From positions 434,001-498,000 of the forward strand of contig NW_027168309.1 in assembly GCF_040954835.1 (NCBI RefSeq): a stretch of DNA of 64,000 nucleotides, written 5' to 3'. Below the pieces are notes generated by a model, which was not told the origin of the DNA, did not search any database, and saw nothing but the letters and a program-made list of their open reading frames with translations. The position numbers and the translations under genes were made by a program. Shown piece by piece: positions 20,121 through 32,452 of the stretch. Each line of letters opens with the position of its first letter. The stretch's first letter is position 1. The stretch is from Lepisosteus oculatus (taxonomy: Eukaryota > Chordata > Actinopteri > Semionotiformes > Lepisosteidae).

Positions 20121-21989
20121 AGGGAGCGCCGCCGCCGCCGGCTTGCAATCATTTAACACGGAGGGCGAGGCGGCGGCGGTAACCTTTTTCAATGTCGCTC
20201 TCCGCTTCCCCCCAAAAAAAGCCAAATGACATGCTAGCACTCGGACACCCTTCAGAAGACTGAAGGGTGGCTTAAAGCTGGAAGGATTAGGTCTCCCCGT
20301 TCCGACGCGACAATCGAACTTCCTTAGGCAGAGAGAAAGCAACATCGAGGAGCGTCAACAAGACTTTAGAAGCTGCGACACACGCCACTTTCAGTCGCAG
20401 ACACAGCAGTTTTAAAGGCAGGAATCGCCTTTGCGAACGCCATGAGAAACAGAACGCAAGCTCAGGTCCTGCGGTTTAACAAACAGCCTCGGCTTTCAAG
20501 CGACATTTCTTTTCTGGAGCGAATTCACTTTCAACTTCAAGAAATTCACACAACTTGCGAAATACGAAATACAAATCTGGCTCATCGCTGCACAAGAAAT
20601 ACCGCCGGCTGGCAAGAAAATGACAACGGTGTTTTTCCTTAACGAAAAACTTCCCATGGAGAAAAACAACGGCTGTGCGTCTCTGTCGGCTTGATTCAGT
20701 TTAATGCAAGTATTCATTCTCCTCCTGGAAAATACAGCTTGCGAAAGATGAAATACAATTCTTGGCTTTTCTGGGTGAGTGCAGAAGAAATCCTGCCGGC
20801 TGGCAGAAGAATTCCAGCCTTTTTTACTCTTTAACCACAAACTTGCGAATGATACAAAGAGAGCGGGGTGCGTTTCTGTGCAGCTGTTAACTGAACAGCT
20901 GCTGCTTCAAGCCCACCCAGGGCTCATTCCGATTTCAACATCATGCCCCCTGAAGGTAGACTGGATTTCTTTGCGAAGCATTCACCTTTTGGACGTTTCA
21001 GGAAAGGTGCGTGTCGATGCCAGACTTGAAAAGCTTTCCATACAAAGAAACAACATAGTGCTTTTGATTGATGGGAAACGGCAAGAGCGGTTTGAGCAGC
21101 TCCGGCCTCTCAACCGCTTTACAATGTGATCGGCACCTCGGTAGCCAGTTTAGAAGGCTGAAAAGGATGCTGGAAGCACAGCGACGTTCTAAAACCAGCG
21201 CTTGAAAAGCATCTGCATACATAAAATGTCCATTTCCCCAAAGATGAATCTGCATCTTCAGAAGATTGTCAGCTATACGTTTTCGTTCTTTGTTTCCTTT
21301 TTTTACGACAAGCTTTCGAGAAATGAACTGTCTATTGTGATGAAGGCTGCGTTAGAAATTGTGCATCTAGCTTAGTTCAATGAAATCGGGAGGTGCACCT
21401 GTCTCAAGCGGATGGCTCTTTGCAGGCACACTACGGAAACCTGCGGGCGCAAGTTGGGAGAAGTGACTCTTGCAGAGTGTTGAGCTTCGAGAAGAGGGCT
21501 CCGCTCAGGAAGATATTTCCACATGTTGAAGAGTCGCTTTTCGCCCTTTCTTTCCCACATTTTTCCAGTGCGGTTATTGATCGCGTTCAAAATGTTTTCC
21601 CAACGTACGTGTTACCTGCAAAATCACAGTGAAACTGTTATGCCGAAAAGATTCCTAATAGTTATTGTATTAGAATAGCTCTCCAATTTCTTAGCCTTCG
21701 TACACGCAATGTTTAAGGAAACGCTAGAGTAAATGAAACTGTAAATAGACAGGAGCTCTTCTTAGTTTTCATACAAGTTATGATGGCTGCAGCTCCTATC
21801 TGCGTCCGGGTGACCGGAGCCAAGGGATTATCTGCGGAACCTTTGATTTATCTCTCGGGCAAGGAGCTAGATACGCCCTTTTCATCTCGGTTTGATCACA
21901 CCTGTGCATTAAAACGCAGTGCTCGGTACCATCGAGGTGTAAGAGGTTCAAGGATGAGCGGGAAACTTTGTTAATAAGGAGACGGGCAC

Positions 21990-22062
21990 CGCCCAACGTG
22001 GGGCTCGAACCCACGACCCTGAGATTAAGAGTCTCATGCTCTACCGACTGAGCTAGCCGGGC
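21990..22062 (-). tRNA. tRNA-Lys-CTT: tRNA-Lys (CTT), unit 6
   Basis: Gene body unchanged from unit 1. Confidence 0.97.
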
Positions 22063-22883
22063 GCCGGTGGAGCTGGTGGTTAACTTGTCCCTGTTGACGG
22101 CAATTTGACAAGGTATACTTCCTGGCTCTTCATCATGTGCTGACCGGATTCGAGAGTAGCACACCCTGTTCTTTGTTGATTACTGTACCTCCAGCAGCGC
22201 AAATGTCAGTAATCATTGAAATGTACGACCTACAATCTCCTCAGCATGCCCGCGTGGACTCCTCAGTGATCATCCTTCTACGTTCTGCTGTAGTTTTCAT
22301 GCAAGTGAAAACCGTGCTCCAAATAACAGCGGCACAGTTGTATCCTGCGGTAAGCATTCTTCTAATTCCATCGTTTTGCTCCAGGTAAAAGGTAGCGCAT
22401 CATACGGTTGATATTCCAAGGTTTCAGAGTCCGTATTGGATGGCTTGGATGCAGACATCGCTCAGAGCTCCCAGTATGATTTTCCCGAGTTCAGTTTTGC
22501 AGTGTTTTAGTGCTTTACTACTTCCAGTGGGCCTTTGAATGCTCTGCTAAGTAGAGACGTGACATAATTACTAATGCGACCGAGTGTGCTGGCTGTTCCT
22601 GGTTCGTAATGATTAACGCGAGAAATCAATATAAACATAACTGCTTCGATTTCGAGGTTCAGTTGAAGCTTTCAAAGAAACTATCAAAGACCTCAGAACA
22701 ACCGAAGACACATTTGGTCATCTCCGTATTGGTGAAGATTAAAGAGTCCCGCAAGTGTCAAGCTTGCACAAACACACACGAGAGAGAAACTCAGGACAGA
22801 ATTTAAAGAAAGGGAGATGCAGACTATTTGAAGGCACTTTGCTAACCCAATGGCACGCTTATGAATCGTGCATAGGACACACG

Positions 22884-22955
22884 TAGCAGAGGATGGTTTC
22901 GATCCATCGACCTCTGGGTTATGGGCCCAGCACGCTTCCGCTGCGCCACTCTGCT
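22884..22955 (-). tRNA. tRNA-iMet-CAT: Initiator tRNA-Met, unit 6, alternative flanks
   Basis: Gene body unchanged; flanks as unit 4, plus C at 22856 further downstream. Confidence 0.97.
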
Positions 22956-23234
22956 GACAGCCGCTCTGCGTGTGGCGCACAACTGCTCTTTTTATTTCCT
23001 ACATAAGTGATGAAAGAGTTGAAAGTTTCAACGACAAACGCAGACGTCACTTTGAGCGCTTGGTGTTGTAGCACAAATCATCACATGCTGCTCTACACTG
23101 GATTATAAAAGCCGACACATTTTCCAAACATTTTAATGCTGGAGTCACACTGTAGTATTAATAACAGTGCGATACTCGAGGAGCGTAGTGGGATCGCGGT
23201 GGCTCATCAGACCGCCCCGGGACAGGGGGCCCGC

Positions 23235-23317
23235 GTCAGGATGGCCGAGCGGTCTAAGGCGCTGCGTTCAGGTCGCAGTCTCCCCTGGAGGCGTGGGTTC
23301 GAATCCCACTCCTGACA
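23235..23317 (+). tRNA. tRNA-Leu-CAG: tRNA-Leu (CAG), unit 6
   Basis: Gene body unchanged from unit 1. Confidence 0.97.
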
Positions 23318-23668
23318 AAAAGCTTGCTCAGTGCCGTCTCCAGTCGGGTGCAAATGGGTGAAGCAGCCTGCCGCGGGGAACGTGCGCCGATAGGCGTAGG
23401 TGTATCCCCTGCCTCTTCCGATTTAGCTCGTGCTCCATAGGATGGAAGCGGATGCTCTGGCTTTTTGACTCGAATATAACCTGATCACAACAGAAGGCCG
23501 TGCAGCCCAGTGCTGGTTTAAGAATGCCTCGTGTCTTCAGGCCCCTATTCTTTCAGGTTACCCCTTTGGAATAGTCGTCCGAAAAAGACGGGAAAGGAAA
23601 AGCATGTAAGCTCCCACACACTGCGTTAGCATTAGCGGTTGGAATCTGATGGGAGAAAAGCAACCTGG

Positions 23669-23740
23669 CTCGCCGTCAAGCAATCCATCCCTGGTCTCCC
23701 ACGTGACAGGCGGGGATACGCACCACTATACTAACGAGGA
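23669..23740 (-). pseudogene. tRNA-Asp relic, unit 6
   Basis: T4 form; same decayed T arm. Confidence 0.9.
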
Positions 23741-24149
23741 GCGCTTGCTTGGCGCTTGAAGACACTTCCTCTTGCGGCTACTACTGTTTCCGGTTTCGTC
23801 TTTTCTTTTCATTCCTCCCAGAGGAGCGCATGAAAACGTTTCCATCTGCGCCATCCTCACCCCTCCAATGCTATGGTCCCTGCTCCTCCTGGTGCACTGC
23901 AAACACTCATTCAGCCGGTTCTTTCAGTTTGAATACTTAGGTCTTCAAAGGCTGGAAGTAGGGCGCAAGACATGCCAATGCCAAAAGCGTGGCAGTGTGC
24001 TTCCAGCTGTGAAATGTCACTGGTGGATGTTGAAGACATTACTTCCAAGGCAGCAGGTCCAAGCGATTTAGCGTTTGTACAAGAAGCAGGAAGAGAGAAA
24101 CGGCACTCCGCCTTTTTCTGGGCAGGCCGAAGCGACAGGAGAAGGGCGC

Positions 24150-24231
24150 CGTAGTCGGCAGGATTCGAGCCGACGCGGGGAGACCCCAATGGCTTTCTAG
24201 CCCATCGCCTTAACCGCTCGGCCACGACTAC
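24150..24231 (-). tRNA. tRNA-Ser-AGA: tRNA-Ser (AGA), unit 6
   Basis: Same as unit 1. Confidence 0.87.
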
Positions 24232-26099
24232 AGGGAGCGCCGCCGCCGCCGGCTTGCAATCATTTAACACGGAGGGCGAGGCGGCGGCGGTAACCTTTTT
24301 CAATGTCGCTCTCCGCTTCCCCCCAAAAAAAGCCAAATGACATGCTAGCACTCGGACACCCTTCAGAAGACTGAAGGGTGGCTTAAAGCTGGAAGGATTA
24401 GGTCTCCCCGTTCCGACGCGACAATCGAACTTCCTTAGGCAGAGAGAAAGCAACATCGAGGAGCGTCAACAAGACTTTAGAAGCTGCGACACACGCCACT
24501 TTCAGTCGCAGACACAGCAGTTTTAAAGGCAGGAATCGCCTTTGCGAACGCCATGAGAAACAGAACGCAAGCTCAGGTCCTGCGGTTTAACAAACAGCCT
24601 CGGCTTTCAAGCGACATTTCTTTTCTGGAGCGAATTCACTTTCAACTTCAAGAAATTCACACAACTTGCGAAATACGAAATACAAATCTGGCTCATCGCT
24701 GCACAAGAAATACCGCCGGCTGGCAAGAAAATGACAACGGTGTTTTTCCTTAACGAAAAACTTCCCATGGAGAAAAACAACGGCTGTGCGTCTCTGTCGG
24801 CTTGATTCAGTTTAATGCAAGTATTCATTCTCCTCCTGGAAATACAGCTTGCGAAAGATGAAATACAATTCTTGGCTTTTCTGGGTGAGTGCAGAAGAAA
24901 TCCTGCCGGCTGGCAGAAGAATTCCAGCCTTTTTTACTCTTTAACCACAAACTTGCGAATGATACAAAGAGAGCGGGGTGCGTTTCTGTGCAGCTGTTAA
25001 CTGAACAGCTGCTGCTTCAAGCCCACCCAGGGCTCATTCCGATTTCAACATCATGCCCCCTGAAGGTAGACTGGATTTCTTTGCGAAGCATTCACCTTTT
25101 GGACGTTTCAGGAAAGGTGCGTGTCGATGCCAGACTTGAAAAGCTTTCCATACAAAGAAACAACATAGTGCTTTTGATTGATGGGAAACGGCAAGAGCGG
25201 TTTGAGCAGCTCCGGCCTCTCAACCGCTTTACAATGTGATCGGCACCTCGGTAGCCAGTTTAGAAGGCTGAAAAGGATGCTGGAAGCACAGCGACGTTCT
25301 AAAACCAGCGCTTGAAAAGCATCTGCATACATAAAATGTCCATTTCCCCAAAGCTGAATCTGCATCTTCAGAAGATTGTCAGCTATACGTTTTCGTTCTT
25401 TGTTTCCTTTTTTTACGACAAGCTTTCGAGAAATGAACTGTCTATTGTGATGAAGGCTGCATTAGAAATTGTGCATCTAGCTTAGTTCAATGAAATCGGG
25501 AGGTGCACCTGTCTCAAGCGGATGGCTCTTTGCAGGCACACTACGGAAACCTGCGGGCGCAAGTTGGGAGAAGTGACTCTTGCAGAGTGTTGAGCTTCGA
25601 GAAGAGGGCTCCGCTCAGGAAGATATTTCCACATGTTGAAGAGTCGCTTTTCGCCCTTTCTTTCCCACATTTTTCCAGTGCGGTTATTGATCGCGTTCAA
25701 AATGTTTTCCCAACGTACGTGTTACCTGCAAAATCACAGTGAAACTGTTATGCCGAAAAGATTCCTAATAGTTATTGTATTAGAATAGCTCTCCAATTTC
25801 TTAGCCTTCGTACACGCAATGTTTAAGGAAACGCTAGAGTAAATGAAACTGTAAATAGACAGGAGCTCTTCTTAGTTTTCATACAAGTTATGATGGCTGC
25901 AGCTCCTATCTGCGTCCGGGTGACCGGAGCCAAGGGATTATCTGCGGAACCTTTGATTTATCTCTCGGGCAAGGAGCTAGATACGCCCTTTTCATCTCGG
26001 TTTGATCACACCTGTGCATTAAAACGCAGTGCTCGGTACCATCGAGGTGTAAGAGGTTCAAGGATGAGCGGGAAACTTTGTTAATAAGGAGACGGGCAC

Positions 26100-26172
26100 C
26101 GCCCAACGTGGGGCTCGAACCCACGACCCTGAGATTAAGAGTCTCATGCTCTACCGACTGAGCTAGCCGGGC
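26100..26172 (-). tRNA. tRNA-Lys-CTT: tRNA-Lys (CTT), unit 7
   Basis: Gene body unchanged; shifted one base relative to the other units by the deletion near 24840. Confidence 0.97.
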
Positions 26173-26993
26173 GCCGGTGGAGCTGGTGGTTAACTTGTCC
26201 CTGTTGACGGCAATTTGACAAGGTATACTTCCTGGCTCTTCATCATGTGCTGACCGGATTCGAGAGTAGCACACCCTGTTCTTTGTTGATTACTGTACCT
26301 CCAGCAGCGCAAATGTCAGTAATCATTGAAATGTACGACCTACAATCTCCTCAGCATGCCCGCGTGGACTCCTCAGTGATCATCCTTCTACGTTCTGCTG
26401 TAGTTTTCATGCAAGTGAAAACCGTGCTCCAAATAACAGCGGCACAGTTGTATCCTGCGGTAAGCATTCTTCTAATTCCATCGTTTTGCTCCAGGTAAAA
26501 GGTAGCGCATCATACGGTTGATATTCCAAGGTTTCAGAGTCCGTATTGGATGGCTTGGATGCAGACATCGCTCAGAGCTCCCAGTATGATTTTCCCGAGT
26601 TCAGTTTTGCAGTGTTTTAGTGCTTTACTACTTCCAGTGGGCCTTTGAATGCTCTGCTAAGTAGAGACGTGACATAATTACTAATGCGACCGAGTGTGCT
26701 GGCTGTTCCTGGTTCGTAATGATTAACGCGAGAAATCAATATAAACATAACTGCTTCGATTTCGAGGTTCAGTTGAAGCTTTCAAAGAAACTATCAAAGA
26801 CCTCAGAACAACCGAAGACACATTTGGTCATCTCCGTATTGGTGAAGATTAAAGAGTCCCGCAAGTGTCAAGCTTGCACAAACACACACGAGAGAGAAAC
26901 TCAGGACAGAATTTAAAGAAAGGGAGATGCAGACTATTTGAAGGCACTTTGCTAACCCAATGGCACGCTTATGAATCGTGCATAGGACACACG

Positions 26994-27065
26994 TAGCAGA
27001 GGATGGTTTCGATCCATCGACCTCTGGGTTATGGGCCCAGCACGCTTCCGCTGCGCCACTCTGCT
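26994..27065 (-). tRNA. tRNA-iMet-CAT: Initiator tRNA-Met, unit 7, alternative flanks
   Basis: Gene body unchanged; flanks as unit 6. Confidence 0.97.
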
Positions 27066-27344
27066 GACAGCCGCTCTGCGTGTGGCGCACAACTGCTCTT
27101 TTTATTTCCTACATAAGTGATGAAAGAGTTGAAAGTTTCAACGACAAACGCAGACGTCACTTTGAGCGCTTGGTGTTGTAGCACAAATCATCACATGCTG
27201 CTCTACACTGGATTATAAAAGCCGACACATTTTCCAAACATTTTAATGCTGGAGTCACACTGTAGTATTAATAACAGTGCGATACTCGAGGAGCGTAGTG
27301 GGATCGCGGTGGCTCATCAGACCGCCCCGGGACAGGGGGCCCGC

Positions 27345-27427
27345 GTCAGGATGGCCGAGCGGTCTAAGGCGCTGCGTTCAGGTCGCAGTCTCCCCTGGAG
27401 GCGTGGGTTCGAATCCCACTCCTGACA
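27345..27427 (+). tRNA. tRNA-Leu-CAG: tRNA-Leu (CAG), unit 7
   Basis: Gene body unchanged from unit 1. Confidence 0.97.
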
Positions 27428-27778
27428 AAAAGCTTGCTCAGTGCCGTCTCCAGTCGGGTGCAAATGGGTGAAGCAGCCTGCCGCGGGGAACGTGCGCCGA
27501 TAGGCGTAGGTGTATCCCCTGCCTCTTCCGATTTAGCTCGTGCTCCATAGGATGGAAGCGGATGCTCTGGCTTTTTGACTCGAATATAACCTGATCACAA
27601 CAGAAGGCCGTGCAGCCCAGTGCTGGTTTAAGAATGCCTCGTGTCTTCAGGCCCCTATTCCTTCAGGTTACCCCTTTGGAATAGTCGTCCGAAAAAGACG
27701 GGAAAGGAAAAGCATGTAAGCTCCCACACACTGCGTTAGCATTAGCGGTTGGAATCTGATGGGAGAAAAGCAACCTGG

Positions 27779-27850
27779 CTCGCCGTCAAGCAATCCATCC
27801 CTGGTCTCCCACGTGACAGGCGGGGATACGCACCACTATACTAACGAGGA
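27779..27850 (-). pseudogene. tRNA-Asp relic, unit 7
   Basis: T4 form; same decayed T arm. Confidence 0.9.
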
Positions 27851-28259
27851 GCGCTTGCTTGGCGCTTGAAGACACTTCCTCTTGCGGCTACTACTGTTTC
27901 CGGTTTCGTCTTTTCTTTTCATTCCTCCCAGAGGAGCGCATGAAAACGTTTCCATCTGCGCCATCCTCACCCCTCCAATGCTATGGTCCCTGCTCCTCCT
28001 GGTGCACTGCAAACACTCATTCAGCCGGTTCTTTCAGTTTGAATACTTAGGTCTTCAAAGGCTGGAAGTAGGGCGCAAGACATGCCAATGCCAAAAGCGT
28101 GGCAGTGTGCTTCCAGCTGTGAAATGTCACTGGTGGATGTTGAAGACATTACTTCCAAGGCAGCAGGTCCAAGCGATTTAGCGTTTGTACAAGAAGCAGG
28201 AAGAGAGAAACGGCACTCCGCCTTTTTCTGGGCAGGCCGAAGCGACAGGAGAAGGGCGC

Positions 28260-28341
28260 CGTAGTCGGCAGGATTCGAGCCGACGCGGGGAGACCCCAAT
28301 GGCTTTCTAGCCCATCGCCTTAACCGCTCGGCCACGACTAC
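28260..28341 (-). tRNA. tRNA-Ser-AGA: tRNA-Ser (AGA), unit 7
   Basis: Same as unit 1. Confidence 0.87.
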
Positions 28342-30210
28342 AGGGAGCGCCGCCGCCGCCGGCTTGCAATCATTTAACACGGAGGGCGAGGCGGCGGCGG
28401 TAACCTTTTTCAATGTCGCTCTCCGCTTCCCCCCAAAAAAAGCCAAATGACATGCTAGCACTCGGACACCCTTCAGAAGACTGAAGGGTGGCTTAAAGCT
28501 GGAAGGATTAGGTCTCCCCGTTCCGACGCGACAATCGAACTTCCTTAGGCAGAGAGAAAGCAACATCGAGGAGCGTCAACAAGACTTTAGAAGCTGCGAC
28601 ACACGCCACTTTCAGTCGCAGACACAGCAGTTTTAAAGGCAGGAATCGCCTTTGCGAACGCCATGAGAAACAGAACGCAAGCTCAGGTCCTGCGGTTTAA
28701 CAAACAGCCTCGGCTTTCAAGCGACATTTCTTTTCTGGAGCGAATTCACTTTCAACTTCAAGAAATTCACACAACTTGCGAAATACGAAATACAAATCTG
28801 GCTCATCGCTGCACAAGAAATACCGCCGGCTGGCAAGAAAATGACAACGGTGTTTTTCCTTAACGAAAAACTTCCCATGGAGAAAAACAACGGCTGTGCG
28901 TCTCTGTCGGCTTGATTCAGTTTAATGCAAGTATTCATTCTCCTCCTGGAAAATACAGCTTGCGAAAGATGAAATACAATTCTTGGCTTTTCTGGGTGAG
29001 TGCAGAAGAAATCCTGCCGGCTGGCAGAAGAATTCCAGCCTTTTTTACTCTTTAACCACAAACTTGCGAATGATACAAAGAGAGCGGGGTGCGTTTCTGT
29101 GCAGCTGTTAACTGAACAGCTGCTGCTTCAAGCCCACCCAGGGCTCATTCCGATTTCAACATCATGCCCCCTGAAGGTAGACTGGATTTCTTTGCGAAGC
29201 ATTCACCTTTTGGACGTTTCAGGAAAGGTGCGTGTCGATGCCAGACTTGAAAAGCTTTCCATACAAAGAAACAACATAGTGCTTTTGATTGATGGGAAAC
29301 GGCAAGAGCGGTTTGAGCAGCTCCGGCCTCTCAACCGCTTTACAATGTGATCGGCACCTCGGTAGCCAGTTTAGAAGGCTGAAAAGGATGCTGGAAGCAC
29401 AGCGACGTTCTAAAACCAGCGCTTGAAAAGCATCTGCATACATAAAATGTCCATTTCCCCAAAGATGAATCTGCATCTTCAGAAGATTGTCAGCTATACG
29501 TTTTCGTTCTTTGTTTCCTTTTTTTACGACAAGCTTTCGAGAAATGAACTGTCTATTGTGATGAAGGCTGCGTTAGAAATTGTGCATCTAGCTTAGTTCA
29601 ATGAAATCGGGAGGTGCACCTGTCTCAAGCGGATGGCTCTTTGCAGGCACACTACGGAAACCTGCGGGCGCAAGTTGGGAGAAGTGACTCTTGCAGAGTG
29701 TTGAGCTTCGAGAAGAGGGCTCCGCTCAGGAAGATATTTCCACATGTTGAAGAGTCGCTTTTCGCCCTTTCTTTCCCACATTTTTCCAGTGCGGTTATTG
29801 ATCGCGTTCAAAATGTTTTCCCAACGTACGTGTTACCTGCAAAATCACAGTGAAACTGTTATGCCGAAAAGATTCCTAATAGTTATTGTATTAGAATAGC
29901 TCTCCAATTTCTTAGCCTTCGTACACGCAATGTTTAAGGAAACGCTAGAGTAAATGAAACTGTAAATAGACAGGAGCTCTTCTTAGTTTTCATACAAGTT
30001 ATGATGGCTGCAGCTCCTATCTGCGTCCGGGTGACCGGAGCCAAGGGATTATCTGCGGAACCTTTGATTTATCTCTCGGGCAAGGAGCTAGATACGCCCT
30101 TTTCATCTCGGTTTGATCACACCTGTGCATTAAAACGCAGTGCTCGGTACCATCGAGGTGTAAGAGGTTCAAGGATGAGCGGGAAACTTTGTTAATAAGG
30201 AGACGGGCAC

Positions 30211-30283
30211 CGCCCAACGTGGGGCTCGAACCCACGACCCTGAGATTAAGAGTCTCATGCTCTACCGACTGAGCTAGCCGGGC
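30211..30283 (-). tRNA. tRNA-Lys-CTT: tRNA-Lys (CTT), unit 8
   Basis: Gene body unchanged from unit 1. Confidence 0.97.
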
Positions 30284-31104
30284 GCCGGTGGAGCTGGTGG
30301 TTAACTTGTCCCTGTTGACGGCAATTTGACAAGGTATACTTCCTGGCTCTTCATCATGTGCTGACCGGATTCGAGAGTAGCACACCCTGTTCTTTGTTGA
30401 TTACTGTACCTCCAGCAGCGCAAATGTCAGTAATCATTGAAATGTACGACCTACAATCTCCTCAGCATGCCCGCGTGGACTCCTCAGTGATCATCCTTCT
30501 ACGTTCTGCTGTAGTTTTCATGCAAGTGAAAACCGTGCTCCAAATAACAGCGGCACAGTTGTATCCTGCGGTAAGCATTCTTCTAATTCCATCGTTTTGC
30601 TCCAGGTAAAAGGTAGCGCATCATACGGTTGATATTCCAAGGTTTCAGAGTCCGTATTGGATGGCTTGGATGCAGACATCGCTCAGAGCTCCCAGTATGA
30701 TTTTCCCGAGTTCAGTTTTGCAGTGTTTTAGTGCTTTACTACTTCCAGTGGGCCTTTGAATGCTCTGCTAAGTAGAGACGTGACATAATTACTAATGCGA
30801 CCGAGTGTGCTGGCTGTTCCTGGTTCGTAATGATTAACGCGAGAAATCAATATAAACATAACTGCTTCGATTTCGAGGTTCAGTTGAAGCTTTCAAAGAA
30901 ACTATCAAAGACCTCAGAACAACCGAAGACACATTTGGTCATCTCCGTATTGGTGAAGATTAAAGAGTCCCGCAAGTGTCAAGCTTGCACAAACACACAC
31001 GAGAGAGAAACTCAGGACAGAATTTAAAGAAAGGGAGATGCAGACTATTTGAAGGCACTTTGCTAACCCAATGGCACGCTTATGAATCGTGCATAGGACA
31101 CACG

Positions 31105-31176
31105 TAGCAGAGGATGGTTTCGATCCATCGACCTCTGGGTTATGGGCCCAGCACGCTTCCGCTGCGCCACTCTGCT
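31105..31176 (-). tRNA. tRNA-iMet-CAT: Initiator tRNA-Met, unit 8, alternative flanks
   Basis: Gene body unchanged; flanks as unit 6. Confidence 0.97.
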
Positions 31177-31455
31177 GACAGCCGCTCTGCGTGTGGCGCA
31201 CAACTGCTCTTTTTATTTCCTACATAAGTGATGAAAGAGTTGAAAGTTTCAACGACAAACGCAGACGTCACTTTGAGCGCTTGGTGTTGTAGCACAAATC
31301 ATCACATGCTGCTCTACACTGGATTATAAAAGCCGACACATTTTCCAAACATTTTAATGCTGGAGTCACACTGTAGTATTAATAACAGTGCGATACTCGA
31401 GGAGCGTAGTGGGATCGCGGTGGCTCATCAGACCGCCCCGGGACAGGGGGCCCGC

Positions 31456-31538
31456 GTCAGGATGGCCGAGCGGTCTAAGGCGCTGCGTTCAGGTCGCAGT
31501 CTCCCCTGGAGGCGTGGGTTCGAATCCCACTCCTGACA
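31456..31538 (+). tRNA. tRNA-Leu-CAG: tRNA-Leu (CAG), unit 8
   Basis: Gene body unchanged from unit 1. Confidence 0.97.
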
Positions 31539-31889
31539 AAAAGCTTGCTCAGTGCCGTCTCCAGTCGGGTGCAAATGGGTGAAGCAGCCTGCCGCGGGGA
31601 ACGTGCGCCGATAGGCGTAGGTGTATCCCCTGCCTCTTCCGATTTAGCTCGTGCTCCATAGGATGGAAGCGGATGCTCTGGCTTTTTGACTCGAATATAA
31701 CCTGATCACAACAGAAGGCCGTGCAGCCCAGTGCTGGTTTAAGAATGCCTCGTGTCTTCAGGCCCCTATTCCTTCAGGTTACCCCTTTGGAATAGTCGTC
31801 CGAAAAAGACGGGAAAGGAAAAGCATGTAAGCTCCCACACACTGCGTTAGCATTAGCGGTTGGAATCTGATGGGAGAAAAGCAACCTGG

Positions 31890-31961
31890 CTCGCCGTCAA
31901 GCAATCCATCCCTGGTCTCCCACGTGACAGGCGGGGATACGCACCACTATACTAACGAGGA
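31890..31961 (-). pseudogene. tRNA-Asp relic, unit 8
   Basis: T4 form; same decayed T arm. Confidence 0.9.
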
Positions 31962-32370
31962 GCGCTTGCTTGGCGCTTGAAGACACTTCCTCTTGCGGCT
32001 ACTACTGTTTCCGGTTTCGTCTTTTCTTTTCATTCCTCCCAGAGGAGCGCATGAAAACGTTTCCATCTGCGCCATCCTCACCCCTCCAATGCTATGGTCC
32101 CTGCTCCTCCTGGTGCACTGCAAACACTCATTCAGCCGGTTCTTTCAGTTTGAATACTTAGGTCTTCAAAGGCTGGAAGTAGGGCGCAAGACATGCCAAT
32201 GCCAAAAGCGTGGCAGTGTGCTTCCAGCTGTGAAATGTCACTGGTGGATGTTGAAGACATTACTTCCAAGGCAGCAGGTCCAAGCGATTTAGCGTTTGTA
32301 CAAGAAGCAGGAAGAGAGAAACGGCACTCCGCCTTTTTCTGGGCAGGCCGAAGCGACAGGAGAAGGGCGC

Positions 32371-32452
32371 CGTAGTCGGCAGGATTCGAGCCGACGCGGG
32401 GAGACCCCAATGGCTTTCTAGCCCATCGCCTTAACCGCTCAGCCACGACTAC
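32371..32452 (-). tRNA. tRNA-Ser-AGA: tRNA-Ser (AGA), unit 8, D-stem variant
   Basis: A at 32441 changes C12 to T12, turning the C12-G23 pair of the D stem into a T-G wobble and altering the A box (TGGCTGAGCGG). This adds to the shared mismatches. Confidence 0.86.

Larger units (their letters stand above)
16445..20555 (+). repeat. tDNA unit 5 (4,111 bp)
   Basis: Nearly the same as unit 4 (T at 16773, A at 17240, A at 17489). It has one private change, A at 19177 inside the tRNA-Leu variable arm. Confidence 0.98.
20556..24666 (+). repeat. tDNA unit 6 (4,111 bp)
   Basis: First unit with CG at 22405-22406 in place of GT, and with C at 22856. A private T lies at 23551 in the spacer between the Leu gene and the Asp relic. 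Confidence 0.98.
24667..28776 (+). repeat. tDNA unit 7 (4,110 bp, one base short)
   Basis: Carries the only length change in the window: a run of four A is three A at about 24840-24842. It also has C at 25354, as in units 1-3 and 16, and A at 25461, as in units 4, 5 and 15, so it is a mosaic of neighbouring types. Confidence 0.98.
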
